Of a stretch of 64,000 nucleotides of DNA, positions 25,807 through 33,740 are shown piece by piece. The position numbers were made by a program, and so were the translations under genes. Position 1 is the first letter of the stretch. Every line of letters begins with the position of its first letter. The stretch comes from JANYJZ01 sp964523395. GTDB taxonomy: Bacteria; Bacteroidota; Ignavibacteria; UBA10030; SZUA-254. The stretch is taken from positions 186,001 to 250,000 of the forward strand of contig CAZFXS010000003.1 of NCBI GenBank assembly GCA_964523395.1, written 5' to 3'. The notes below the pieces were generated by a model. The model was given only the letters and a program-made list of their open reading frames with translations. It was not told where the DNA came from and searched no databases.

Positions 25807-28260
25807 ATGAATATATCTCCTTCATCAAATCATCAGAAATTTTTCGCTTCCTCGTTTGATTACGCGATAATTGTATTGTGCGGTCTGTTCTTTTGCGTGG
25901 GAGTATTTTCGCTCAACGAAATATCGATCTACACACCGGATAGCACCCGGTACCTCGTGTGGGCAAAATCGCTGTCAGACATGATGGGGTTCTACGACGG
26001 AACGATGCCGGAGGCTTCGCGTTATGTTGTCCATGCGCCGTTATATCCACTGCTTCTTGCTCCTGTTTCGTTTTTCTTTCCTCAAAGTATCCTCGCGCCA
26101 AAAATTATCACTCTTCTGATAGGAACCATTGCTCTCTTTTTTCTCTATCGCTGGATGCGCTCTTTCATTCACAGCGGAATCGCGTTTCTGGGGTGCGCTG
26201 CACTTGCAGTGAACCCGTTGTATTTTCTCTATTCCACGGAAGTTCTGTCGGATGTCCCATTTGTCTTAAGTCTTATTCTCGTCTGCATTCTTGTCTCAAA
26301 AATTACATCTGCCGGAGATTTCCGCCTCCGGGACGTAACTGCTTTGGCGCTATCGGTTGCCGCCGCATTGTTATTGCGTGAAATTGGCATCTCAGTCCTT
26401 ATAGCGGCTGTTTTGTTTTTAGTATTCGGGAAAAAATACAAAGAAGCCGGCTTCGTATTTATTATACCGGTTGTTATTTATGGTGCATGGTATGTGCGGA
26501 ATGAGCTTGTTGTTGCAGCTCTTGAACAACCGGTACTGACAAACTCTAAAATTTTCAGTTATCATTTCTTCACACCGGCAGACGCAACTCTGGCTCAGGA
26601 ATTTATGGCGCGGATTACTAATAATGCTGAAGTTTACGCAAAACTCATCGGAGATCTGCTTCTTTTTCCAATGTACTTCTCGCCGCAGTATGATCTGGTC
26701 GCTCCTTCCGAACCCATGGTCTCGTTCGTGAAAGGAATCCTTCTTTATGGGAAGTATCCGGTGTTCATTCTTCTATTCTCATCTTTTGTCTATGGAGTAA
26801 TTACAGACGTTCGACGGTCCGGGACAGGATTGTTCCATGTGCTGTTTATCGCACTTTATATAGGCGTAATGTTATTCTATCCTATCAATGATATTCGATT
26901 CCTGCTTCCTCTGATCGTAATAGCAGTGTATTATTTTGTCTGTGGAATAACTCAGTTTTCCGTTAGCCGAATTATTGCTATTCCTTTTGCCGGTGTACTG
27001 CTATTGCCGAATATTGTCTGGGGTTATTCTTTTGTGAGGAACAGCCATGACTACGCCTCTCATCCGGTCGAATTCTATGAATCGGGCAGGTCGGAGAAAG
27101 ATTATCCAACCCATTTTACCAAGCCGTTCAGGCTGGCAGGGGGGTGGATTCAATCGCATACGCCACCTCAATCGGTGCTTATTTCTCAATGGAAAGACCT
27201 GGCATTTTGGATTGGTGAGCGAAAGCTTCTGAACGTTGACCAGACAATTGCTCCTGATGAGTTTGAGAATCTCATCCGTGATTACGGGATAACATTTCTG
27301 GTAAGCCAGGTAAAACGGGGGGAAATTTCGGAATTTGCTTTCCAGGTGCACCATGCTCGTCGTTATGAATTTACGTTGCAACATCGCGTCGGTAACACGG
27401 AAGTATACGAAATTACACGAAGGAAAAATTCGGGACAACCTGAGAGCAATATCTCCCGGTTTGAGGAAAGTCTCAGGGCATTGGATGAAGAGCGGTATGA
27501 TGCAGCTGAAACCATTTTAGATTGTCTGTGGCGTGATAATAACAGAAACTTAACTGCGCTCTTTTATCTTGCGACCGCGAAAGAATGCGGTGGAAAACTC
27601 ATAGAAGCGGATTCACTATTTGAGTTCATGCGCGAGCATCCCCAGGCAGGAATATTTTTGGGGAAGGCGGGAACCCACCGTCAAATCATCCGTCAATTGA
27701 AACTCGTTGCGCAAGATTCCTCTTCCACCGGGAAAGCAGAAAAACTGCTTGCTGTCGGTGCAGGTTACTGGAACATGGGGCTCCGAACACAAGGGAAAAG
27801 TTCGGTATCGCAGGCTCTGAAGGCAGATTCTCGGTTTGCGAACGCACTGATCTTTCAAACGCTCTTCGCGCTGAAGGAAGGTGATACGATCCTTGCCGTA
27901 AAGACTGCTCGCGAATTGGAGTCCGTTCACCCGGGTCATCCGGTAAGCTCTGTTTTTAACCGTATGTTTTCAATCTTTGATTCTGTGTCGGTTGTTTCCG
28001 ATACTTCAAAACGTTCTGATTATTTTTTCCAGCTTGCGGAGCAATATCTTGCCCTCGGATTAACAGAGGATGCGGTGGATTGCGGGCTTTTATCGCTGGA
28101 GAGTAATCGTGCGAATTCCCAGACACTGGTCCTTCTTGCAGATATTTACATAAAGAAGCGCCGGTTCGCCCCCGCAAAAAAAGCGTTGCAACATGCTCTC
28201 GAAATTGATCCCCTTCAAGAAAACGCACGTCTTCTGCTTTCAGAAGCAATGCAACACTAG
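25807..28260 (+). CDS. GT39-like membrane glycosyltransferase with TPR tail
   Basis: An 817-residue integral membrane protein. Residues 20-415 carry about nine to ten hydrophobic helices in the pattern of ArnT/PMT-type glycosyltransferases. The first extracytoplasmic loop has YTPDSTRYLVW, comparable to the acidic first loop that holds the GT39 catalytic Asp. Residues 420-535 are soluble. Residues about 540-817 form several tetratricopeptide-like repeats (LDEERYDAAETIL, RFAPAKKALQHALEIDPLQ). Such enzymes use lipid-linked sugar donors in the periplasm. It lies just before the pilin genes, so pilin glycosylation is a reasonable guess but unproven. Confidence 0.72.
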   Translation: MNISPSSNHQKFFASSFDYAIIVLCGLFFCVGVFSLNEISIYTPDSTRYLVWAKSLSDMMGFYDGTMPEASRYVVHAPLYPLLLAPVSFFFPQSILAPKIITLLIGTIALFFLYRWMRSFIHSGIAFLGCAALAVNPLYFLYSTEVLSDVPFVLSLILVCILVSKITSAGDFRLRDVTALALSVAAALLLREIGISVLIAAVLFLVFGKKYKEAGFVFIIPVVIYGAWYVRNELVVAALEQPVLTNSKIFSYHFFTPADATLAQEFMARITNNAEVYAKLIGDLLLFPMYFSPQYDLVAPSEPMVSFVKGILLYGKYPVFILLFSSFVYGVITDVRRSGTGLFHVLFIALYIGVMLFYPINDIRFLLPLIVIAVYYFVCGITQFSVSRIIAIPFAGVLLLPNIVWGYSFVRNSHDYASHPVEFYESGRSEKDYPTHFTKPFRLAGGWIQSHTPPQSVLISQWKDLAFWIGERKLLNVDQTIAPDEFENLIRDYGITFLVSQVKRGEISEFAFQVHHARRYEFTLQHRVGNTEVYEITRRKNSGQPESNISRFEESLRALDEERYDAAETILDCLWRDNNRNLTALFYLATAKECGGKLIEADSLFEFMREHPQAGIFLGKAGTHRQIIRQLKLVAQDSSSTGKAEKLLAVGAGYWNMGLRTQGKSSVSQALKADSRFANALIFQTLFALKEGDTILAVKTARELESVHPGHPVSSVFNRMFSIFDSVSVVSDTSKRSDYFFQLAEQYLALGLTEDAVDCGLLSLESNRANSQTLVLLADIYIKKRRFAPAKKALQHALEIDPLQENARLLLSEAMQH

Positions 28261-28387
28261 ATCCAGTATTACCTCATTCCGGTGATTCGCGGCTTTTCTC
28301 TTCGTGTGACATAAAACAACCCCCATTTTACTCGTTTGCAGGAAAGTTGTACTTTGTTTCCAGTAATTTTGATGGTGCTTTTAGCAG

Positions 28388-28421
28388 GAAAAGATTACTG
28401 ACATCAAGAAAAGATTTCTGA
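28388..28421 (+). promoter_or_regulatory. direct repeats upstream of the sigma-54 promoter
   Basis: GAAAAGATTACTGA (28388-28401) and GAAAAGATTTCTGA (28408-28421) differ by one base and start 20 bases apart, about two helix turns. The second also contains the palindrome AGAAA-AGA-TTTCT. They lie 52-85 bases upstream of the -24 element, where activators of sigma-54 promoters bind. A PilR/NtrC-type enhancer is inferred; no regulator gene is in the window. Confidence 0.45.
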
Positions 28422-28446
28422 TGGCGACTGACGAAAACAGTTAAAA

Positions 28447-28473
28447 AGCGGGATTTTTGCGATGGTTCCCGCT
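28447..28473. promoter_or_regulatory. inverted repeat touching the -24 element
   Basis: AGCGGGA and TCCCGCT form perfect 7-base arms separated by 13 bases. The second arm ends on the first base of the -24 TGGCACG. It could be an operator or the remains of a terminator. Together with the next entries this describes the 306-base gene-free stretch at 28261-28566; nothing else was recognised there. Confidence 0.4.
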
Positions 28474-28487
28474 GGCACGGTGGTTGC
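28473..28487 (+). promoter_or_regulatory. sigma-54 (-24/-12) promoter, first pilin gene
   Basis: TGGCACG, four bases, then TTGC: an exact match to the RpoN consensus spacing. Expected transcription start is near 28498, giving a leader of about 70 bases before ATG 28567. Sigma-54 control through PilS/PilR is established for major pilin genes in several Proteobacteria, so the arrangement fits a pilin. Confidence 0.82.
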
Positions 28488-28511
28488 GAAGTAAGAAGCA
28501 GATAAGATTGA

Positions 28512-28964
28512 AAATAAAATAATAAAAACTAATAAACCATAAACTAACCAACGTAGGAGATTTACCATGGGTCAGCAACAGCTCTTATTGATCATCCTCG
28601 GCGTTATCATTGTCGGTATCGCCATAGCAGTCGGTATATCAATGTTCAGTTCCGGTAGCGTCCAGGCGAACCGTGACGGTATTGTGAACGACTTGAATAA
28701 CCTCGCAGCCAATGCGTATCAGTTCAAAATTCGCCCGACAACGATGGGCGGAGGCGGCGGAACATACACAGGCGGTTCAGGCTACACCATTCCGACCAAA
28801 TTAGTGACGAATGAAAACGGCAGCTATACCCGCACAAACGCAGCTCAGGCAGTTACATTCGTCGGTACGTCAGCTTCCGGATACGGAACAGTTACCGCGG
28901 TATGCGACAGCTCAGGCGCGCTTGGCAGCTTCACCTATACCGGTCAGTTCCAGTAAGCCGGTTA
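28512..28964 (+). repeat. direct repeat unit 1 (pilin gene block)
   Basis: A 453-base block, read as identical to 29259-29711 at an offset of 747 bases. It contains the untranslated leader, the ribosome binding site and the whole coding sequence. After 28964 the similarity continues with a few differences to about 29006. The promoters upstream lie outside the identical block. Confidence 0.9.
28567..28956 (+). CDS. leaderless major-pilin-like protein, copy 1
   Basis: A 129-residue protein with a continuous hydrophobic helix from residue 5 to 27 (MGQQQLLLIILGVIIV), then a NRDGIVNDLNNLAANAYQF helix and a small Gly/Thr-rich domain. The shape is that of a type IV pilin: one long N-terminal helix plus a compact head. 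It lacks a leader peptide, the FTLIE cleavage motif and Glu5. TAGGAG lies 7 bases before ATG 28567, so the start is firm. It is preceded by a sigma-54 promoter and followed by a terminator, so it is expressed alone. The gene is identical to copy 2. That it is the main filament subunit is inferred from small size, duplication, promoter type and the pilus genes downstream. Confidence 0.75.
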   Translation: MGQQQLLLIILGVIIVGIAIAVGISMFSSGSVQANRDGIVNDLNNLAANAYQFKIRPTTMGGGGGTYTGGSGYTIPTKLVTNENGSYTRTNAAQAVTFVGTSASGYGTVTAVCDSSGALGSFTYTGQFQ

Positions 28965-28994
28965 CGATTTAAGGCGAAGATCGCATAACATATT

Positions 28995-29031
28995 GCCGGC
29001 GATAGAGATTTTCTCTGTCGCCGGCTTTTTG
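28995..29031 (+). terminator. rho-independent terminator after pilin copy 1
   Basis: GCCGGCGAtAGAGA pairs with TCTCTgTCGCCGGC apart from one wobble, followed by TTTTTG. It lies 38 bases after the stop codon. The gene-free stretch from here to 29313 also holds the second sigma-54 promoter; nothing else was recognised in it. Confidence 0.9.
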
Positions 29032-29221
29032 TTTTCAGGGCTTTTTGGATGGTAACATGTCAATTAACGACTATTCTCATTAAGCAACATCGGAAGAATA
29101 TACATGCCCTCAGGTAAAAATTACCGTCAGCAAAAGTGCAGCATTAGTTTCGTAATGTAAAAAGTGCCAAAAATCGCTAATATTAGTAAAAAAGCAAAGT
29201 TATGAGAAGATAGACCTTGGT

Positions 29222-29237
29222 TGGCACACCGGTTGCA
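29222..29237 (+). promoter_or_regulatory. sigma-54 (-24/-12) promoter, second pilin gene
   Basis: TGGCACA, four bases, then TTGCA, matching the RpoN consensus. Expected start is near 29248, about 66 bases before ATG 29314. The bases around it differ from those of the first promoter although both positions relative to the gene are conserved, so the two promoters have diverged while the genes stayed identical. Confidence 0.82.
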
Positions 29238-29258
29238 GTTATAGGGACAGTTAAATTG

Positions 29259-29711
29259 AAATAAAATAATAAAAACTAATAAACCATAAACTAACCAACG
29301 TAGGAGATTTACCATGGGTCAGCAACAGCTCTTATTGATCATCCTCGGCGTTATCATTGTCGGTATCGCCATAGCAGTCGGTATATCAATGTTCAGTTCC
29401 GGTAGCGTCCAGGCGAACCGTGACGGTATTGTGAACGACTTGAATAACCTCGCAGCCAATGCGTATCAGTTCAAAATTCGCCCGACAACGATGGGCGGAG
29501 GCGGCGGAACATACACAGGCGGTTCAGGCTACACCATTCCGACCAAATTAGTGACGAATGAAAACGGCAGCTATACCCGCACAAACGCAGCTCAGGCAGT
29601 TACATTCGTCGGTACGTCAGCTTCCGGATACGGAACAGTTACCGCGGTATGCGACAGCTCAGGCGCGCTTGGCAGCTTCACCTATACCGGTCAGTTCCAG
29701 TAAGCCGGTTA
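29259..29711 (+). repeat. direct repeat unit 2 (pilin gene block)
   Basis: Second copy of the 453-base identical block at 28512-28964, on the same strand. It includes leader, binding site and coding sequence. Absence of even silent differences points to recent duplication or ongoing gene conversion. Confidence 0.9.
29314..29703 (+). CDS. leaderless major-pilin-like protein, copy 2
   Basis: Encodes the same 129 residues as the gene at 28567, with no base difference seen in the coding sequence. It has its own sigma-54 promoter, the same TAGGAG binding site and its own downstream inverted repeat. Two identical subunit genes may raise the dose of the main filament protein or respond to different activator sites. 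Because the flanks differ, a simple assembly duplication is less likely, but reads spanning both copies would settle that. Confidence 0.75.
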   Translation: MGQQQLLLIILGVIIVGIAIAVGISMFSSGSVQANRDGIVNDLNNLAANAYQFKIRPTTMGGGGGTYTGGSGYTIPTKLVTNENGSYTRTNAAQAVTFVGTSASGYGTVTAVCDSSGALGSFTYTGQFQ

Positions 29712-29739
29712 AGATTTAAGGCGAAGATCGCATAACATG

Positions 29740-29778
29740 TTGCCAGCGATGGAGGTTCAATCCTTCTGTCGCTGGCAA
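29740..29778 (+). terminator. possible terminator after pilin copy 2
   Basis: TTGCCAGCGA and TCGCTGGCAA form a perfect 10-base stem around about 19 bases that partly pair. The following sequence has only a short T run (CTTTT), so termination may be partial. Confidence 0.55.
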
Positions 29779-29813
29779 TATGCTTTTATGGCATAAAGAT
29801 TGTAGTATATGTA

Positions 29814-29842
29814 TTGACAAAACACAGAGACAGACATTAATA
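29814..29842 (+). promoter_or_regulatory. possible promoter of third pilin-like gene
   Basis: TTGACA at 29814-29819 with TTAATA/TAATAG 17-18 bases downstream. A weak -24/-12-like sequence (TGGCATA, four bases, TTGT) also lies at 29789-29803. Either could drive the gene at 29866; neither is strong. Confidence 0.35.
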
Positions 29843-29865
29843 GTTTTCTTAACAAAGGATAGTAT

Positions 29866-30243
29866 ATGGGCACCCAACAGATGCTGTTGATAATCGTAGG
29901 CGTAATTGTTGTCGGTATTGCAATCGCCGTTGGGTTAAGTTTATTCAATTCAACAAGTGCGGAATCCAACCGGGATGCTATTGTAAATGATATGATGAAT
30001 ATCAGCCAATATGCCTATCGGTATAAACTGACCCCTATTCCGTACGGTGGCGGCGGGCGAAGTTATTCGGGGTTTACGATCCCTGAAAAACTCAGTAATA
30101 ATGAAAATGCCACATACATGTCTGAAGCAGGTCCGGCTTCAGTCCGGTTCATAGGAACCTCAAATTATGGTTATGGAACTGTTGCTGCGGTTCTGGACAG
30201 TTCAGGGGAGCTTTCCGCTTTTACCTTTAGCGGACAATGGTAA
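29866..30243 (+). CDS. leaderless pilin-like protein, diverged third copy
   Basis: A 125-residue relative of the two identical pilins: MGTQQMLLIIVGVIVV, then SNRDAIVNDMMNISQYAYRY, and YGGGGRSYSGFTIPEKLSNNENATY in the head. It lacks a leader and FTLIE in the same way; AAAGGA about 7 bases before ATG 29866 fixes the start. It lies just before the PilC-like gene. It may be an alternative or accessory subunit. Its different sequence but identical layout shows that the leaderless start is a property of the family and not a local error. Confidence 0.72.
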   Translation: MGTQQMLLIIVGVIVVGIAIAVGLSLFNSTSAESNRDAIVNDMMNISQYAYRYKLTPIPYGGGGRSYSGFTIPEKLSNNENATYMSEAGPASVRFIGTSNYGYGTVAAVLDSSGELSAFTFSGQW

Positions 30244-30449
30244 TTCTTACCAGATAGTCTCCATAAAAATATAAAGTACAGGTTTCCCCCTTTTTCAAGC
30301 ACTTTTACCAAGCGTACCAACCTTAAAAAGTATTGCCTGCGTCACAAGGCTGTTGCATTTCCAGGGGTCCCTCTATACATTGCCCACGTGAAAAAACGGG
30401 TAAATTGAGATAAGATTAGGATTAATAAACAAAAGAATGGAGCATTGCA

Positions 30450-31802
30450 ATGCCAGAATTCAGAGTAGAGGGCCTTTCATCAACCGGGAAACCTGTTCAG
30501 GGTATAATCGAGTCGGAAAATACGCGTGCGGCCAAACAGAAGGCGCAACAGATGGCAACGCAGCGGAAATTCAAACTCATCAGGATTCTTCCCAGATCAA
30601 CCTTTCTTTATAAAGTACAGCGGGGAACTGATAAACCTGTTCTTGGTGAACAGAAAGCGTTTACCAAGGAAGAGGTCCAGGATGCTCTGTCGAAAATGGG
30701 TTTCAGAGTCATCAGCGTTAAGAAGAAAACGTTCGATGTAAAAGTAAAACCACCGACAACCGAAATTGTGACATTCGTACGCGTCAGTGCTGACCTAATA
30801 CGTCAGAAGCTTCCGTACAATGAAATTCTCCAGCTCATGGTGAATGACATTGAAAATAAAACATTGCGCGATGCCGTCCGTGAAATCAACAATGAGTTGA
30901 AACAGGGTAAAGACAGTGAAAAGGTTTTTATCAAGCAGGAAAACGTCCTCGGGCGTTTCACCGCGCATATGCTTGGTCTTGCGTCGAAGAGCGGTAACAT
31001 GGCGGATATCTATGACAGCACAGCGAAGTTTCTCGAACGCAGGGCGGAATTCCGCAAGAATCTGAAAAGCGCATTGATCATGCCGATCGTAACCTTAATC
31101 GCGCTGTTCGGCGCGTGCGTGTATTATGTCGGATTCATTTTCCCGGGTATGGCGGAAATATTTGTTCGCCTCAAAGTGGATATGAGGCAATTTCCAATGA
31201 CATATGCAACGCTGCAGATGAGTGATTTCCTGCAGGATAATATATTTATCATACTCCTGTGCATCACTATTCCTGTGGTCCTTGCGGCAAGATTTTTTAC
31301 CACCGAGCGCGGAAGATTCTTCTTGGATCAGTATATCTGGAAAGTTCCGGTTATCGGGAGCCTGCTTCATAAAACTTCCATCGAAATTTTCTGCCGGGTA
31401 TTCTACGCATTGTACAGTGGTTCCGGCGAAAATATTGATGTTATCAAAATGGCAGCAGAAGCAAGCGGCAATAAATATATGGAGCATAAGGTAAAGACCA
31501 TTGCTATTCCGATGATGGTGGAAAAAGGCGCAGGAATCACCGAAGCATTTGAAGCATCGGGAGTGTTTACAAAGACGGCTATTTCCCGTCTTCACTCAGG
31601 CGCAGAAACAGGTACGGTCAAGCATACGGCGCTCCAGCTTGCCGAGTATTATGAAAAAGAGACAACCTATAAGATGCGTAATGCTATCGATTTCATTCAG
31701 CTCTGGATCAGTCTGATTATCATGGTCGTATTGACAGCGTTAACGCTCGTTTCATCAGAAACGGCAACGTTCCATCCCAATACGGCGCCCGGACAGCATT
31801 AA
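30450..31802 (+). CDS. pilC: PilC/GspF-like inner-membrane platform protein
   Basis: A 450-residue inner-membrane protein around which filament subunits are assembled. A cytoplasmic N-terminal part (1-95) precedes two T2SSF-type domains (about 105-235 and 305-430), each ending at membrane helices (about 205-230, 260-282, 418-440). Typical segments are TADFLERRAEFRK-like TAKFLERRAEFRKNLKSA and SGAETGTV. N-terminal FRVEGLSSTGKPVQGIIES matches GspF starts. ATG 30450 follows AATGGAGC. It forms a probable operon with the ATPase gene 51 bases downstream. Confidence 0.9.
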   Translation: MPEFRVEGLSSTGKPVQGIIESENTRAAKQKAQQMATQRKFKLIRILPRSTFLYKVQRGTDKPVLGEQKAFTKEEVQDALSKMGFRVISVKKKTFDVKVKPPTTEIVTFVRVSADLIRQKLPYNEILQLMVNDIENKTLRDAVREINNELKQGKDSEKVFIKQENVLGRFTAHMLGLASKSGNMADIYDSTAKFLERRAEFRKNLKSALIMPIVTLIALFGACVYYVGFIFPGMAEIFVRLKVDMRQFPMTYATLQMSDFLQDNIFIILLCITIPVVLAARFFTTERGRFFLDQYIWKVPVIGSLLHKTSIEIFCRVFYALYSGSGENIDVIKMAAEASGNKYMEHKVKTIAIPMMVEKGAGITEAFEASGVFTKTAISRLHSGAETGTVKHTALQLAEYYEKETTYKMRNAIDFIQLWISLIIMVVLTALTLVSSETATFHPNTAPGQH

Positions 31803-31853
31803 TAATGAACGGGAGATAGACAGAAGAACACTTTTTATTAAGGCTGACATAGA

Positions 31854-33644
31854 ATGGCTGAAGTCGATATCACTGACAAGATAGGGTATACGCTGTTAAA
31901 GAAGGGCGTCATTGATTATGAAACCCTTGAAAAATCCCTGACGGTAAAAGAATCGGAAGACAAAAAGAACCGGAGAAATCTCGGTCAGATCTTGGTAAAC
32001 GAATTCAGCGTGGACCACGATCTTGTCTTCCGTGAGGTCGCAAACCTCTATGCTTTTCGCGAAATCTATCTCACGGATGAGATCATTGATCCTGTCAGGA
32101 TAGAATTTATCAAGAAGTATGTGGAGGCGCTTCCCGACGCGACAAAAGATCTTCTGGTGCAGATAAAGATGTTGCCGCTCCGGTTTGATGAAAAACAAAC
32201 CGATAAGCTTATCATAATTTCTGCCGATCCAACTGACCGTAATATTCCAACAATAGCGCGCAATTTTGGCGTAAAAAAGTATGAAGTCTGTTACTGTCGG
32301 CTCAAAGACCTGCAGAATCTGATTGAACAGGTTATTCCTCCTGAGAATGAGTTTCTCAAGTTGCTGGCGAATGCCGATGTTGATATTACAGCAGTCGAAG
32401 ATGAAGGTGTTGTTGATGAAGAGGCTCTTGAGAGCGAAATAAGCAAAAGCGCGCTTGTTAACCTTGTTGAAGGAGCCCTGATGGAAGCGGTGCGCCAGGG
32501 CGCAAGTGACATCCATATCATTGGTAGGGAAGGCAAACGCACGGATTTCCTTTTCCGTGTCGACGGCAACTTGAAATCATGGCATATTCAGGAGAACACC
32601 ATGCCAGAGGCAATTGCCGCTGTCGTCAAGGACCGTTCGAAGAATGTTGACCGTTTTGAACGCGAAATGTCCCAGGACGGTTTTATTCAGCGCATTATCG
32701 ATGGACATAATATCCGATTCAGGGTGTCCATCATGCCGATTGTGGGAACCGAGTTTAAACACAAATTTGAAAGTATCGTTATTCGTGTTCTGGATGACCG
32801 TAAGGTTATCACTGACCTGAACAAGCTGGGATTGCAGGGACCTGCAAAAGATTTCTTTTACAAAGCCATATCGAAGCCTCAGGGTATCGTTATTCTCACC
32901 GGTCCGACGGGAAGCGGAAAAAGTACGACGCTGATCGCCGCGCTTCATCAGGTTATCGACCCTACGGTTAATGTGTTAACTGTCGAAGAACCTGTGGAAT
33001 ATATTATCAAAGGCGCACGGCAGTTGAAGATCGGTCACAAGATGGATTTTGACCAAGCGATTCGCGGTATCTTGAGACATGACCCTGACATTGTGCTTGT
33101 GGGTGAAATGCGCGATAAAATGACTGCAGAGATCGCGATTAAACTCGCGAATACGGGTCACCTAACATTTTCAACACTTCATACCAACGACGCTCCCAGT
33201 GCGGTCGCACGTCTCTATAAAATGGGGGTTGAACCGTTTTTGATTGCATATGCCATCAATATCATTGTTGCTCAGCGCCTTATCAGGACACTCTGCTCAC
33301 TCTGTAAAAAGCCGTTGAAGTTATCAGAAAAAGAAGTTCAGATTTATCTAAAATTTGGATTCACGGAAGAAATGTTAAAAAATTCCACTTTTTTCGAACC
33401 GATTGGCTGTGAAAAATGCAATGGCGGATGGAAGGGGAGAGCTGCCATTCATGAGGCACTCTACTTTACCAGGGAAATTAAGCAGATCATTGTCGGCTCA
33501 GGCAATGAAGTGAACGAAAACGCTATTCGTGAACAGGCGGTTAAGGATGGTATGTGGACGCTACGCCGGTCCGGCATGGAAAGAATGATGGAAGGACTAA
33601 CAACGCTGGAGGAAATTATCGCCACAACCACAGAGGATGACTAA
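31854..33644 (+). CDS. pilB: PilB/GspE-type assembly ATPase
   Basis: A 596-residue hexameric motor ATPase of the extension type. The N-terminal MshEN/GspE_N-like region (about 1-180) has LGQILVNEFSV. Walker A is GPTGSGKST (350-358). The Asp box is DPDIVLVGEMRD (409-420) and STLHTND is the His box. A zinc-type four-cysteine site, C481/C484 and C519/C522, is the mark of PilB/GspE proteins over PilT. It follows the PilC-like gene and precedes the second pilin-like set, consistent with one machine. Confidence 0.93.
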   Translation: MAEVDITDKIGYTLLKKGVIDYETLEKSLTVKESEDKKNRRNLGQILVNEFSVDHDLVFREVANLYAFREIYLTDEIIDPVRIEFIKKYVEALPDATKDLLVQIKMLPLRFDEKQTDKLIIISADPTDRNIPTIARNFGVKKYEVCYCRLKDLQNLIEQVIPPENEFLKLLANADVDITAVEDEGVVDEEALESEISKSALVNLVEGALMEAVRQGASDIHIIGREGKRTDFLFRVDGNLKSWHIQENTMPEAIAAVVKDRSKNVDRFEREMSQDGFIQRIIDGHNIRFRVSIMPIVGTEFKHKFESIVIRVLDDRKVITDLNKLGLQGPAKDFFYKAISKPQGIVILTGPTGSGKSTTLIAALHQVIDPTVNVLTVEEPVEYIIKGARQLKIGHKMDFDQAIRGILRHDPDIVLVGEMRDKMTAEIAIKLANTGHLTFSTLHTNDAPSAVARLYKMGVEPFLIAYAINIIVAQRLIRTLCSLCKKPLKLSEKEVQIYLKFGFTEEMLKNSTFFEPIGCEKCNGGWKGRAAIHEALYFTREIKQIIVGSGNEVNENAIREQAVKDGMWTLRRSGMERMMEGLTTLEEIIATTTEDD

Positions 33645-33645
33645 C

Positions 33646-33740
33646 GTGGATCAAATAATGTTGATTTTCATCACACGTGCATTGAAATTGGGGAAAATGA
33701 GTAGTAGTTTGACCACGATAATTGACGGAGAAATGGTATG
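33646..33740 (+). CDS. possible tiny pilin-like peptide
   Basis: A GTG-started frame of 31 codons whose TGA overlaps the ATG of the next gene. It begins VDQIMLIFITRALKL, echoing the hydrophobic starts of nearby pilin-like proteins. It may be a translated coupling peptide, the remnant of a lost subunit gene or chance. No separate binding site is evident. Confidence 0.2.

Noticed and set aside
28512..29711. Identical pilin blocks as an assembly artefact
   Set aside because: Promoter regions and downstream hairpins of the two copies differ, which a simple assembly duplication would not give; still best confirmed with long reads.
30350..30378. Sigma-54 promoter before the PilC gene
   Set aside because: A TTGCAT is present but the -24 GG is missing at the right distance.
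31896..32516. 206-codon minus-strand frame opposite the PilB gene
   Set aside because: Antisense to the N-terminal part of a well-supported ATPase; composition reflects the opposite strand.
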